Assembly: GCA_937899715.1 (NCBI GenBank)
Contig: CALCNX010000091.1
Coordinates: 28,912-92,911 of the forward strand
Origin: an uncultured bacterium
GTDB lineage: Bacteria; Bacteroidota; Ignavibacteria; Kapaibacteriales; UBA4661
Reading direction: 5' to 3'
DNA: 64,000 nucleotides
The notes under the pieces were generated by a model. That model was not told the origin of the DNA and searched no databases. It saw only the letters and a program-made list of their open reading frames with translations. Position numbers and translations under genes: made by a program. Position 1 is the stretch's first letter, and every line of letters begins with the position of its first letter. This document shows, one piece after another, positions 1 through 8,316 of this stretch.

Positions 1-3000
1 TTACGTTGTATTGCAGTTTTAGCTTGTGCGATAGGCTTCGTACATCTTCGCTCGGAAGCGCAAGTAACTTCCTATACTCTACAGACCTCCACTGGTGGAG
101 CAAGCGCGTACACGCCGCTTGTGAACGGTACGGTTGTTGCATCCGGCACCCAGATTGACGACCGCTTTTTTACGAACGTTCCTATCGGATTTTCGTTTTC
201 GTTCAATAACAGTCAGTATTCCACGCTGACTATCAGCGAGAATGGCTATGTCACTTTTGGCGGTACGCCTCCACAAGTACCGGGCTTCTTGGGGCCGATG
301 TCGTATTTTTGGGGCGAGGGAGCAATTGCGCCGCTTGGCGTGGATTTACGTGGACGATCGGAATCGCAGATTCTGACGCAACTCACGGGCAGCGCACCGA
401 ATCGTGTGTTTATCGTGCAATGGCAAACAATGGGATTTAATAACGGCGGCAACCTTGCGGATTCTGCCAGTTTTCAAGTTCGCTTGGAAGAGGGAACAAA
501 TAATGTTTCCATAAGCTACGGCGCGTTCCGTCTCGCCGAAAACAATGGTTATGATTGCGAAGTAGGCTTACGCGGTCGCTTTGATGGTGAATTTGCAACA
601 CGCATCGTACCTGCCCCAACGGACGAAGCCCCTACTGCGTGGGTGAGTGCTCAGACAGGGAATGCGTCCACAGACCGTGCCCGCGTGGCATTGGTGCGAG
701 GTGCTTCGATGCAATTACTCACGGGCGGCGTTCCGCCAAGTGGCTTGGTGTGGTCGTGGACAGCCGGAGCACAGCTTGTGCCCCCCACGCTCACTACACC
801 ACGCAGCGGCTCTACCTTTAGTGTTCCCGGAATATTTCGCTGGAATCCTGTCAATGGCGTAACGCAATATCGCATTATCGTTACCCCTGATACAACCGCT
901 ACGACTGTGCCGATATTCCGCACCGTCAACGAAAATGCTTTTGCACTTTTTCCGTCCGATATTCGCTTCACGCCCGGCAGCACCTACTATTGGAGCGTTC
1001 AATCGGTCGGTGCAAATAATCAAACGGGTCGTTTCGCAAGTTATGTTCCCTTTACTATTCGTGCTCAACCCACCATGACCACGTTTGCGCCAAGCACTTT
1101 GCTTCAAGGACAGACAGTTACCATGACCATTAATCTTCAAAATGCCGACGTGGCAAATCCACCGTCTGTAACGCTCGTGAATGGCTCAACGAGAGTGGTC
1201 GGCACAAGTGTACAGTCCGTGAATGCAACACAAGTAAGTGCTATTTGCGCTGTTCCTGCCAATGCACCGGAAGGCTTGTATAACCTTGTGGTCGTTGTAG
1301 GAAGTGACACTCTTACTCGCGTAGGCGGCGTGACTGTCACCAGCACCAATCCTGCTCCTGTGCAGAATGAATTTCAAGTCCGTACTAACGGCTTCAATTT
1401 CTGTAATTGCGGCGAAAATATGTGGCCCGAATCAGTGTACAGCCGCATTAACTATTCAAGCTCCGCCTACCCGGAAGAATTCCGCACGTTTGCAAACTCG
1501 AAAGATTTCCCAAGTTGGGACGACTTTGTGCCAGCGTACGAGCGGCGTACAGGCGAGAGTGCATACGTCAGCAAAGGTGGGCAGCGCCAGCCCGACGAAA
1601 CGGCATTAAAGCAGTGGCGCGGTACAAAAAAAGATTGGGGCGGTTCATGTTATGGCTTTGCAATTTCGGCACTCATGGCGTACAGCGGCAAATATACATT
1701 TTCCGCACCTGCTTTTCAGTTGCCCGTCAGTGATGCTCTTCGCACACTCATTAACCGCAACCAGCTTTTCCAACCCGGTGGTGAAGTCGGAGCGCTCAAT
1801 ACCGACGACCGTACTCCCAATAACACCGTCAACATCATCCGGCGCAGCTTCACGCTCCCCAGAGAAGAACAAATTGTGATTGCAATTTTTAATATTCAAG
1901 ATGGCAAAAACAATGGTGGTCATGCCGTTGTGCCGTACAAAATCACAACGCAGTCCGCACCCAATGGTGATATTCTGGATAAAATTTTCGTCTATGACAT
2001 GAACTTTCCGGGTGCAACCGATACCGCCATTACGGTCAATCGCACTCGCAATACATGGGAATACTATGGCTTGCTCAATACCGACCTCGCCACTTCCAAC
2101 CCGATTCCGTGGAAAGGCGATACTGCCACGCAAAGTTTCTATGCGTGGGGAACGGTCAACACGGCATTTACGCAGAAAACTGCTCAGGGAATATTGATTG
2201 CGCGGAATGACAAATCCCCAAGCACTACTGCCGATGAGCCGGACGGCGAAGAGGACAATGCTATTGAGACGTACTTTGAGGCGACGGACGAGGAAGAAGG
2301 CAAAAGAACTGCCAAAACAACGGCAACAGCAGCAAGTACGCCATCGGTGAGTTTGTCTAATGTTTATGGCAACACGATTTCCAGTACCGGTGCGACGCTT
2401 ATTCGTCCGCAAATTGCGAAGGCAAGAGCAATCGCGCCGATTGCGACCGGTGCTAACGTGACGGTAGAAGGCTTCCGTGTGCCGATTCAGTCCAAAAGCG
2501 TACAAACTCTTGTCTATACGCCTAAAAGCACAAAACTGGTCAATACGGTCGAAAGCGCTGCGAAACGGACAGTTATGTCCACCCAATGGAAAACGCTTGC
2601 ACTTAATCAGCCACAGAGATTTATATTGGACTTCGACAAAGACCTTTTCCGCACCGTAGCGGGCGCAAATAGTAGCGTTACGAATATCTCGCTCTACAAG
2701 TCTGACCCGACGGATTCCATTTGGCAAAACACCATTCAGCTACGCGATTTGAGCCTTGCTACAAATGATAGCCTCGACGTACAGATGCTGAACGACGGCG
2801 CATCGTTTGTTGTCACGAACTACGGCGCAGCCCGCACCTACGCTCTCTACATGGAGCGTTACGACACAACACTCTTCCGCCGCGTTTCGATTCCTGCGAA
2901 ATCGGCACAGACACTTGTGATTGAAGACTGGGACCAAATCGGCTCCTGCGACGTAATGGTGCAGATGGACAGAGGACTGCGTAATAAAATTGACACGAGC

Positions 3001-3324
3001 TATTTCTTGCGCAAAAATGGCACTGTTACCTCCGTGAAAGATGGTCAATCGCTGGTGGATGGCTCCATTATGCGCTGCGAGGTCTATCCCAACCCTGCTT
3101 CGGACGAAGTGCGCATTTTGTACTCATTGCCAAGCGCTGAGGCGGTAACAATCGAGATTAGCGATATGCTTGGAAGGCGCGTGATGACGATTGCACAAGC
3201 TACACAATCGCTGGGTCGGCATTTGGTTTCGGCGAATGTGAGCGGACTTGCTAGTGGTGCATATCTTGTTCGAGTGCAGGCTGGCACTATTGTGGCAACG
3301 CAACTTATTCAGATTATGCGTTAA
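1..3324 (+). CDS. Secreted multidomain T9SS protein with predicted papain-like cysteine protease domain (5' end outside window)
   Basis: The reading frame is open from base 1. The first visible residues (LRCIAVLACAIGFV...) look like the hydrophobic core of a signal peptide, so the true start lies just upstream of the window; a GTG at 121 is unlikely to be the start. 1107 residues are visible. In order I see an N-terminal beta-sandwich region (about 40-245), a fibronectin-III-like module (about 250-350), an Ig/IPT-like module (about 355-450), then a segment with Cys550 in GGSCYGFAIS and His641 in GGHAVVPYKI followed by VYDMNFPG. That Cys-His-Asp order and spacing resembles papain-like or C39-like cysteine peptidases; this is inference from pattern. 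The last ~80 residues (VYPNPASDEVRI ... GAYLVRV) are a T9SS type A sorting domain, so the protein is probably exported by T9SS and attached to or released from the surface. A strong terminator follows. The substrate is unknown. Confidence 0.85.
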   Translation, partial: LRCIAVLACAIGFVHLRSEAQVTSYTLQTSTGGASAYTPLVNGTVVASGTQIDDRFFTNVPIGFSFSFNNSQYSTLTISENGYVTFGGTPPQVPGFLGPMSYFWGEGAIAPLGVDLRGRSESQILTQLTGSAPNRVFIVQWQTMGFNNGGNLADSASFQVRLEEGTNNVSISYGAFRLAENNGYDCEVGLRGRFDGEFATRIVPAPTDEAPTAWVSAQTGNASTDRARVALVRGASMQLLTGGVPPSGLVWSWTAGAQLVPPTLTTPRSGSTFSVPGIFRWNPVNGVTQYRIIVTPDTTATTVPIFRTVNENAFALFPSDIRFTPGSTYYWSVQSVGANNQTGRFASYVPFTIRAQPTMTTFAPSTLLQGQTVTMTINLQNADVANPPSVTLVNGSTRVVGTSVQSVNATQVSAICAVPANAPEGLYNLVVVVGSDTLTRVGGVTVTSTNPAPVQNEFQVRTNGFNFCNCGENMWPESVYSRINYSSSAYPEEFRTFANSKDFPSWDDFVPAYERRTGESAYVSKGGQRQPDETALKQWRGTKKDWGGSCYGFAISALMAYSGKYTFSAPAFQLPVSDALRTLINRNQLFQPGGEVGALNTDDRTPNNTVNIIRRSFTLPREEQIVIAIFNIQDGKNNGGHAVVPYKITTQSAPNGDILDKIFVYDMNFPGATDTAITVNRTRNTWEYYGLLNTDLATSNPIPWKGDTATQSFYAWGTVNTAFTQKTAQGILIARNDKSPSTTADEPDGEEDNAIETYFEATDEEEGKRTAKTTATAASTPSVSLSNVYGNTISSTGATLIRPQIAKARAIAPIATGANVTVEGFRVPIQSKSVQTLVYTPKSTKLVNTVESAAKRTVMSTQWKTLALNQPQRFILDFDKDLFRTVAGANSSVTNISLYKSDPTDSIWQNTIQLRDLSLATNDSLDVQMLNDGASFVVTNYGAARTYALYMERYDTTLFRRVSIPAKSAQTLVIEDWDQIGSCDVMVQMDRGLRNKIDTSYFLRKNGTVTSVKDGQSLVDGSIMRCEVYPNPASDEVRILYSLPSAEAVTIEISDMLGRRVMTIAQATQSLGRHLVSANVSGLASGAYLVRVQAGTIVATQLIQIMR

Positions 3325-3347
3325 AAATTGATAGCTGCTCTAATAGA

Positions 3348-3394
3348 AAAACGCCATGCCGTCAGTGTAAATACTGGACTGCATGGCGTTTTTT
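3348..3394. terminator. Rho-independent (bidirectional) terminator
   Basis: The arms AAACGCCATGC and GCATGGCGTTT pair perfectly around an inner CAGT/ACTG stem and are followed by a T run. The A run on the left side makes it usable from both strands. It separates the plus-strand T9SS gene from the convergent ABC ATPase gene. Confidence 0.85.
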
Positions 3395-3427
3395 TGTTTC
3401 GGAAGTGCTTGCGGATTATCAGGCAAA

Positions 3428-4078
3428 TTATCGTGTGAGATAATCCGTCACAGCAAGACGCTTCGTGCAGAGCGCAAGGTCGCGGGCATCGTTAGTAGCG
3501 ATAATGCAAGCGCCGCCGCGCTCGTGATGGCTGCGAACAAGTGTTTCGACAGTACTAGTACCGATTTCATCAAGATTGGTCATGGGTTCGTCTAGCACCA
3601 AAAGCGGAGCGTGAAAAAGAAGCGCCAGCACATACTTCATCCGTTGCTTCATGCCGGAGGAAAAGCTACGAATCTCGTCATTGCGGCGTTCATAGAGACG
3701 AAATTGCTCCAAGAGTGCATTGGCAAATGAGATTTCAAGCGCAGTGCCGTGCATTTGGGCAATGATTGAGCAATGCTCAAGAGGCGTAAATTCTTCGTAG
3801 AGAGTCAGATAAGGAGACACAAAGCCGATATACTGCGTCATTGCGTCGGTTTCGACTGCTTTCCCTTCCACGCTGAATGCCATTGTTCCCGATGTCGGCG
3901 TAAGCAAGCCGCACAAGGCGCGTAAAAGCGTGGTTTTGCCGGAGCCGTTGTCGCCGGTAATTCCCACAATATCACCACTTGCCACCTGCAACGAAACATT
4001 CTGCCAGACGAGCCGACGATTGAAGCGCTGCGTCAGGTTTTCTGCGCGAAGTTCGATGGCAGGCAGCAAAGAACGCAT
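3428..4078 (-). CDS. ABC transporter ATP-binding protein (CcmA-like, no permease nearby)
   Basis: 216-residue stand-alone ABC ATPase. Walker A is GDNGSGKT (42-49), the signature region reads SFSSGMKQRMK, and Walker B is LLVLDEP followed by MTNLDE. A single compact nucleotide-binding domain of this size resembles the CcmA heme-export or general efflux class, but I cannot assign a substrate. It starts 2 bp after the stop of the OmpA/propeller gene, so the two are almost certainly co-transcribed. No membrane permease lies in the visible neighbourhood, so the partner is either encoded elsewhere or the ATPase serves a different membrane complex. The signature serine is present, and no catalytic motif looks broken. 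Confidence 0.85.
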   Translation of the reverse strand: MRSLLPAIELRAENLTQRFNRRLVWQNVSLQVASGDIVGITGDNGSGKTTLLRALCGLLTPTSGTMAFSVEGKAVETDAMTQYIGFVSPYLTLYEEFTPLEHCSIIAQMHGTALEISFANALLEQFRLYERRNDEIRSFSSGMKQRMKYVLALLFHAPLLVLDEPMTNLDEIGTSTVETLVRSHHERGGACIIATNDARDLALCTKRLAVTDYLTR

Positions 4079-4080
4079 AA

Positions 4081-6090
4081 TTACTGATTCTTTTGTGGTT
4101 GCGATGTAGCGGGCGGCGTTTTAGTCTTCACGGCGGGCAGCGTCGTGGCTGGGGCTGTTTTGGAAGAATCCTTGCCCGGTATGCTTGGTTGAGCAGAAGC
4201 AGGCTGTTTTGTCGAAGGTTGTGCGTTCGGTATTGCGGGCTGCGTGGCAGGTTTTGTGCCTGCCGGAGTTGATGAGACGGGTGTTTGCGAGGGCGTAGTT
4301 TTTACTGACGATGGTGGCGGAACTTTTGCTGTCGGGGCGGCTTTGGGAGGGCTTGGCGGCGGCACATCTTCTGCTTTACGGAAGAAGGAAATATCCGCAC
4401 GGCGATTGCGTGAGCGCCCGTCGGGGGTAAGGTTATTGGCAATAGGTTCCTCTTCGCCAAAAAACTTGAGTGCAAGGCGTTTGCGCTCACAGCCAAGCGA
4501 CCAGAGATAATCCACCACGGCGTTCACACGGCGCTGCGACAGGCGCAAATTGTACTCGTAGGAGCCTCTATCATCGGCGAAGCCTGAGATTTCAGCTTGA
4601 TAACCGGGATTTGCTTTCAAAAATTCCCACGCCTTGTCGAGTTCGTCCAGAAACTTTTCTTCAATCGAAAAATCATCGGAGTTAAAATAAATCGTGCCGA
4701 TTTTCGGCGCAATGCCGCTTCCTGCCGTCTTTGCAGCAACGGTTGCGGTGGTAACAATTTTCGTTTTCGGCGGGCGCGGTGGCACGGCATCCAGTTCGAT
4801 ATCCAGTGTAAAAATGCCACCTTGCGTATTTTCGGCGTTCAGGGTAAATTCTTTATTCACGCCTTTGTGCTTACTTGCTGAAGCCGAGAGAATATATTTT
4901 TTATTGGGTTTTAGGACGGCGGTATATTCGCCCGTTACCGTATTGCTGCGAGCGCTGAGGGAATATATCTGGCTTGAAGGAACAGCATCTTCCATGCCAG
5001 TTGCCGGAACTTCACTAATGTCGAGAGAGGATTCAAGCGGGCTGCCGATAGCTTTGCTGCGGACTTTGCCGGAAATAAGTACGATTGGTGCGGGCTTTAG
5101 TTCACGGGATTCCACCGATGAGAGGTCGGCTGTGTAGATGTCGCCATCGCGCACAAAATACGCTTCTTTGCCGTCGGCGCTCATCACAAAGCCATAATCG
5201 TCGCCTTTGGTATTGAAGGGTTCGCCGAGGTTGTAGAGCGCTCCCACCGTGCCGTCGTCGTTCAGAGTTGCTTTGAAAATATCTAAGCCACCCAGTCCAC
5301 CATAGCCGTTGGACGAGAAATAGAGCGTCTTGCCATCGGCACCGATAAAAACGGAACGTTCATTTTTCGGTGTACTTACCTCCAGCTTTTCCACTTGGGA
5401 AAATGAACCGTCAATAAAACGTTTTGCGTAATAGAGGTCGTGCTGGGTTTTAGGGTTCAAGTCTTTGCCGCAGGTAAAAATAAGGAGATTACCTGCCGGA
5501 GACATTGAAGAGCCGTCTGTGGCGACCGAGCCGTTATTATCACGGCTTTGCCCCACGAAAAAAGCGGTGATTGTGCCACCTAAGCCCGTGAGATTTTCCC
5601 ATTTTTTACCATGAAGTTCTGCCGTGAAGTAAGGTCCGCCCAAGCCTTCCCAGCCATTCCGAAAACTCTGAAAGAAAACGTTTTGCCCATCGGGAGTAAT
5701 GTTCGGCTCGTCTTCGCCAAAAGCAGAGTTAAGTGTTTCGGGAAGCGGTGTGGGGCGCTGCCAAACGCCGTCTTTGCGCTCGGCGTACCAAATGTCGCGG
5801 TCGTTACTGTTCAGCTTATCGTCAAACTGAGACCACGGCTGCCCGCCGCGTTCGGTCATAAAGTACAAAAATCGCCCTGTGGGCGAAAGGGTGATGCTTG
5901 CTTCTTTGAAGGGCGAGGAGAGTGCTTCTACTTTACTGACGGTGATGCCCTGAAGCTGAAGCATTTTTGCAGTGAGCTTTTTCTTCGGTTGTGCCGCGAG
6001 GTGATAGGTGGGAGCGACAACAACCCATACGAAAAGAATAGTAAACGAGAGCGTAAGAAGTACACGCCGCAATGCAGCAGAAAAGAGCAT
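4081..6090 (-). CDS. OmpA-family outer-membrane protein with N-terminal PD40 beta-propeller repeats
   Basis: 669 residues. I chose the ATG at 6090 because it begins a clean signal peptide (MLFSAALRR followed by a long hydrophobic run ending HLAAQ); the frame stays open to an ATG at 6192, but that extension is not signal-like. The central region holds WD40/PD40-type repeats (ITLSPTGRFLYFMTE, NITPDGQNVFF, FIGADGKTLYFSSNG, FVMSADGKEAYFV). A C-terminal OmpA peptidoglycan-binding domain follows (IYFNSDDFSIEEKF ... ISGFADDRGSYEYNLRLSQRR ... GRSRNRRADI), then a low-complexity tail rich in Pro, Thr, Ala, Ser and Lys (about 110 residues). OmpA domains bind diaminopimelate in peptidoglycan, so it likely anchors the outer membrane while the propeller binds a partner. 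Similar PD40-OmpA proteins occur in T9SS/gliding complexes (PorE-like), but that role is not shown here. It is in operon with the downstream ABC ATPase. Confidence 0.88.
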   Translation of the reverse strand: MLFSAALRRVLLTLSFTILFVWVVVAPTYHLAAQPKKKLTAKMLQLQGITVSKVEALSSPFKEASITLSPTGRFLYFMTERGGQPWSQFDDKLNSNDRDIWYAERKDGVWQRPTPLPETLNSAFGEDEPNITPDGQNVFFQSFRNGWEGLGGPYFTAELHGKKWENLTGLGGTITAFFVGQSRDNNGSVATDGSSMSPAGNLLIFTCGKDLNPKTQHDLYYAKRFIDGSFSQVEKLEVSTPKNERSVFIGADGKTLYFSSNGYGGLGGLDIFKATLNDDGTVGALYNLGEPFNTKGDDYGFVMSADGKEAYFVRDGDIYTADLSSVESRELKPAPIVLISGKVRSKAIGSPLESSLDISEVPATGMEDAVPSSQIYSLSARSNTVTGEYTAVLKPNKKYILSASASKHKGVNKEFTLNAENTQGGIFTLDIELDAVPPRPPKTKIVTTATVAAKTAGSGIAPKIGTIYFNSDDFSIEEKFLDELDKAWEFLKANPGYQAEISGFADDRGSYEYNLRLSQRRVNAVVDYLWSLGCERKRLALKFFGEEEPIANNLTPDGRSRNRRADISFFRKAEDVPPPSPPKAAPTAKVPPPSSVKTTPSQTPVSSTPAGTKPATQPAIPNAQPSTKQPASAQPSIPGKDSSKTAPATTLPAVKTKTPPATSQPQKNQ

Positions 6091-6302
6091 ACGATTTTGG
6101 GAGCTTGTGAGACTGCGAGAAGCAACAACACTACACATAATGGCGTTATGTGCAGATTTTTCTCGCAGCCGAAAAAGAGCGCTATCAAACAAACCAAGCT
6201 ACTAAAATGCACGTTTTTTCTGAGATGTGGAATAACTTTTTGCGGAGTTTACCAGATTGCACGGAATTGCTTGAGATAAGAGTATCGCTGGATATCACGA
6301 AC

Positions 6303-6527
6303 TCAATTCCTTGCATGAATTTCGCAGAGTGTCCAACCACCGTATTTTACACGGTATTCTTTACCACTATTTTTGCGTATTTTGACAAGCGCTTCGTTTT
6401 CGAGCAGAATCGCATACCAGAGCCGCCCCTCGTAAGCAATAACACCCTGAGTGAAGAATGTGCGGTCGCCTTCTTCGCGCTTGAGGACGACTTTGCGTCC
6501 GTCTTCGATAGCAAGTTTCTTAATCAT
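6303..6527 (-). CDS. Small hypothetical protein
   Basis: 74 residues, charged and beta-rich in appearance (VVLKREEGDRTFF, EYRVKYGGWTLCEIHARN), with no signal peptide or membrane segment. I do not recognise a family. It sits alone between the OmpA gene (same strand, about 210 bp downstream) and the divergent DUF4269 gene. The composition looks protein-like rather than random and no better frame overlaps it, so I keep it as probable. Function unknown. Confidence 0.5.
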   Translation of the reverse strand: MIKKLAIEDGRKVVLKREEGDRTFFTQGVIAYEGRLWYAILLENEALVKIRKNSGKEYRVKYGGWTLCEIHARN

Positions 6528-6644
6528 GATGCTGTCTCATCACTAGAAATTTGACAAAAAATAAAGTGTTTATTACACTGATATTGTACCAAGCATTTTT
6601 TGTGCCAAATTTCTCGCTTTCTTCAGAATTATATTGGTGAAGTC

Positions 6645-7268
6645 ATGAAAATTGATAATCAAGAACGGTTGAATGTCGCGCAAAATTGGCTTGACCCCTC
6701 ATATTTACTGGCAGGTACGCCACGACAGCAAGAAGTGTATCGCCTACTTTCTTCGGCAGGTGTGTTCGTTGCGCTCCGTGAGTTTTCGCCGTGCCTTGCC
6801 GGAACAATTCCGATTCAGGTGGACGTACCCGAAAGCGACGCGGATATTATCTGCGAAGTCAAGAATCACGAAGCATTCGAGCGAGTATTGCGTGAGTGTT
6901 TTAGCTGTTGGAACGGATTTGCAATACACCATTTCAAAGCGCAGGAACGAGAGGTAACACTTGCCCAGTTTGTCTTGTGCGATGAGCTATCACAAGCGCT
7001 CACGGTCGAAATCTTCGGGCAATCGCTTCCGGTGGAGGAACAAAATGCGTATCGGCATTTGGTTGTGGAAGCACGGCTTTTGAGGCTGGCTCACGAGGGG
7101 GCTAATGTGCAGATTCGTAGGCTGAAATCGCGGGGCATCAAGACAGAACCGGCTTTTGCGCAATACTTCGGTATCACAGGGGAACCGTATCAAGCGCTTC
7201 TGGATTTGTACGACGTGGAAGATGATGTTTTATACAAAGTTATACAAAATTGCCAAGAAAAGTGTTAA
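6645..7268 (+). CDS. DUF4269 family protein (nucleotidyltransferase-like)
   Basis: 207 residues from the ATG at 6645, which has GGTGA a few bases upstream; an in-frame codon at 6600 gives an unsupported extension. The sequence carries the DUF4269 pattern: LAGTPRQQEVYRLL near the N-terminus, then GTIPIQVDVPESDADIICEV. The spaced acidic residues (DVPESDADI) resemble the metal-binding core of nucleotidyltransferase-fold proteins. Later segments (EQNAYRHLVVEARLL, IKTEPAFAQYFGI) are also typical of the family. It is likely cytoplasmic. The biochemical role is not established. The gene appears monocistronic, with a small hairpin (TTCACA-CAC-TGTGAA, 7273-7287) just after the stop. Confidence 0.75.
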   Translation: MKIDNQERLNVAQNWLDPSYLLAGTPRQQEVYRLLSSAGVFVALREFSPCLAGTIPIQVDVPESDADIICEVKNHEAFERVLRECFSCWNGFAIHHFKAQEREVTLAQFVLCDELSQALTVEIFGQSLPVEEQNAYRHLVVEARLLRLAHEGANVQIRRLKSRGIKTEPAFAQYFGITGEPYQALLDLYDVEDDVLYKVIQNCQEKC

Positions 7269-7316
7269 ATTATTCACACACTGTGAAATTTTCAGAACAA
7301 TTTCGGCACATTAACT

Positions 7317-8159
7317 TTACGCTTTCGCCACCGTTGCCGCATCTACGCGCCTTGCGCCCAGCTCCAAGAGCGTCATGGCGCACGCATTTAGCGTTGCTCC
7401 GGTGGTGAGAATATCGTCCACAAGCAGCACTGATGAGCCTTTTATCTGTGCACCTGCATCCTTTGCTTTGCCAATCATAAAAGCACGGTGAACATTCTGT
7501 TTTCGCTCTTCACGGGAGAAATTTGTTTGCGAAAGCGTGTAAGTATGGCGGCGAATCCAGCGCGTTTCGACAGGCAAATACAAAATGTCTGCGATGCCAT
7601 CGGCAATATGTTTCGATTGGTTGTAACCACGTTCTCGCTCTCTGGCTGAGTGAATAGGCACCGGAATAATGGCATCGTAGGCATTTGCACCAAGCACGAG
7701 CAATAAGTGCCCCAACTCTTGCCCAAGCAAACGCCCCAAACGCTGCATACCGTGATATTTGAGCGCATAGAGTAACGGCGTAATAGAGGAAGAATCACTA
7801 CCAATCCTCTCTGCTCGTTGGAAGCGAGCTGCAAGGCTATGTATTGCCAAGGTATCACCTTGAAAATTCTTTGCCACGCCGGAAAGAATGTCGTGTGGAT
7901 GCGGAGCAGGCGGCAGGCGGTCAAAACAGCGTCCACAGATGTATTCCGCTAACCCGCCGCTTCCGTGGGAATAGTTTTCGGGAATAAGAGACTCACACGC
8001 AAGACACTTGCGAGGAGCAAGCATACCTAAAAAGCTATCGTATAGTAAACGCAGCATAACTTTGTTGTATCGCAAATTTTGTAGCGTAAAATTCACAACG
8101 AAAGTGTAAATTTCTGACTTGCAATCGAAATTCTTAAAAAATTCACGAAAGAAATTCAT
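7317..8159 (-). CDS. comF: ComF family protein (phosphoribosyltransferase-type competence protein)
   Basis: 280 residues. Zinc-ribbon-like cysteines occur near the N-terminus (PRKCLACESL, EYICGRCFDRLP), and the type I phosphoribosyltransferase PRPP loop is near the C-terminus (VLLVDDILTTGATLNA). The middle segment with IIPVPIHSARERERGYNQS is the conserved ComF core. ComF proteins are cytoplasmic and needed for DNA uptake in naturally competent bacteria. Start choice is uncertain. The ATG at 8159 has a good AAGGAG 8 bases upstream, while the ATG at 8057 would give a more typical family N-terminus without a ribosome site. The extra 34 residues are encoded by AT-rich DNA. No other competence gene is visible. 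Confidence 0.85.
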   Translation of the reverse strand: MNFFREFFKNFDCKSEIYTFVVNFTLQNLRYNKVMLRLLYDSFLGMLAPRKCLACESLIPENYSHGSGGLAEYICGRCFDRLPPAPHPHDILSGVAKNFQGDTLAIHSLAARFQRAERIGSDSSSITPLLYALKYHGMQRLGRLLGQELGHLLLVLGANAYDAIIPVPIHSARERERGYNQSKHIADGIADILYLPVETRWIRRHTYTLSQTNFSREERKQNVHRAFMIGKAKDAGAQIKGSSVLLVDDILTTGATLNACAMTLLELGARRVDAATVAKA

Positions 8160-8316
8160 TAAGGAAACTCCTTAGAGGAGTAGCGCCTTTCATAGTACAA
8201 TCCAACGGCTGCAAAATAGCATTACATATCTCATCTTCGCAAGAAGAAATTCACAAAGCAGTATTTAGCATCACAATCAATCATCATTTTTTAATGTGTG
8301 TGGCAAAGGAAACAGT

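Noticed and set aside
1645..2727. 360-codon antisense frame within the T9SS gene
   Set aside because: Arg/Cys-rich translation typical of a shadow frame opposite a real gene with domains.
5611..6279. 222-codon plus-strand frame opposite the OmpA/propeller gene
   Set aside because: Opposite a clear gene with signal peptide and OmpA domain; no domain of its own.
8167..8181. ACTCCT-TAG-AGGAGT dyad as an operator between comF and nupC
   Set aside because: One arm is explained by the comF ribosome-binding site (AAGGAG on the minus strand); the dyad may be incidental.
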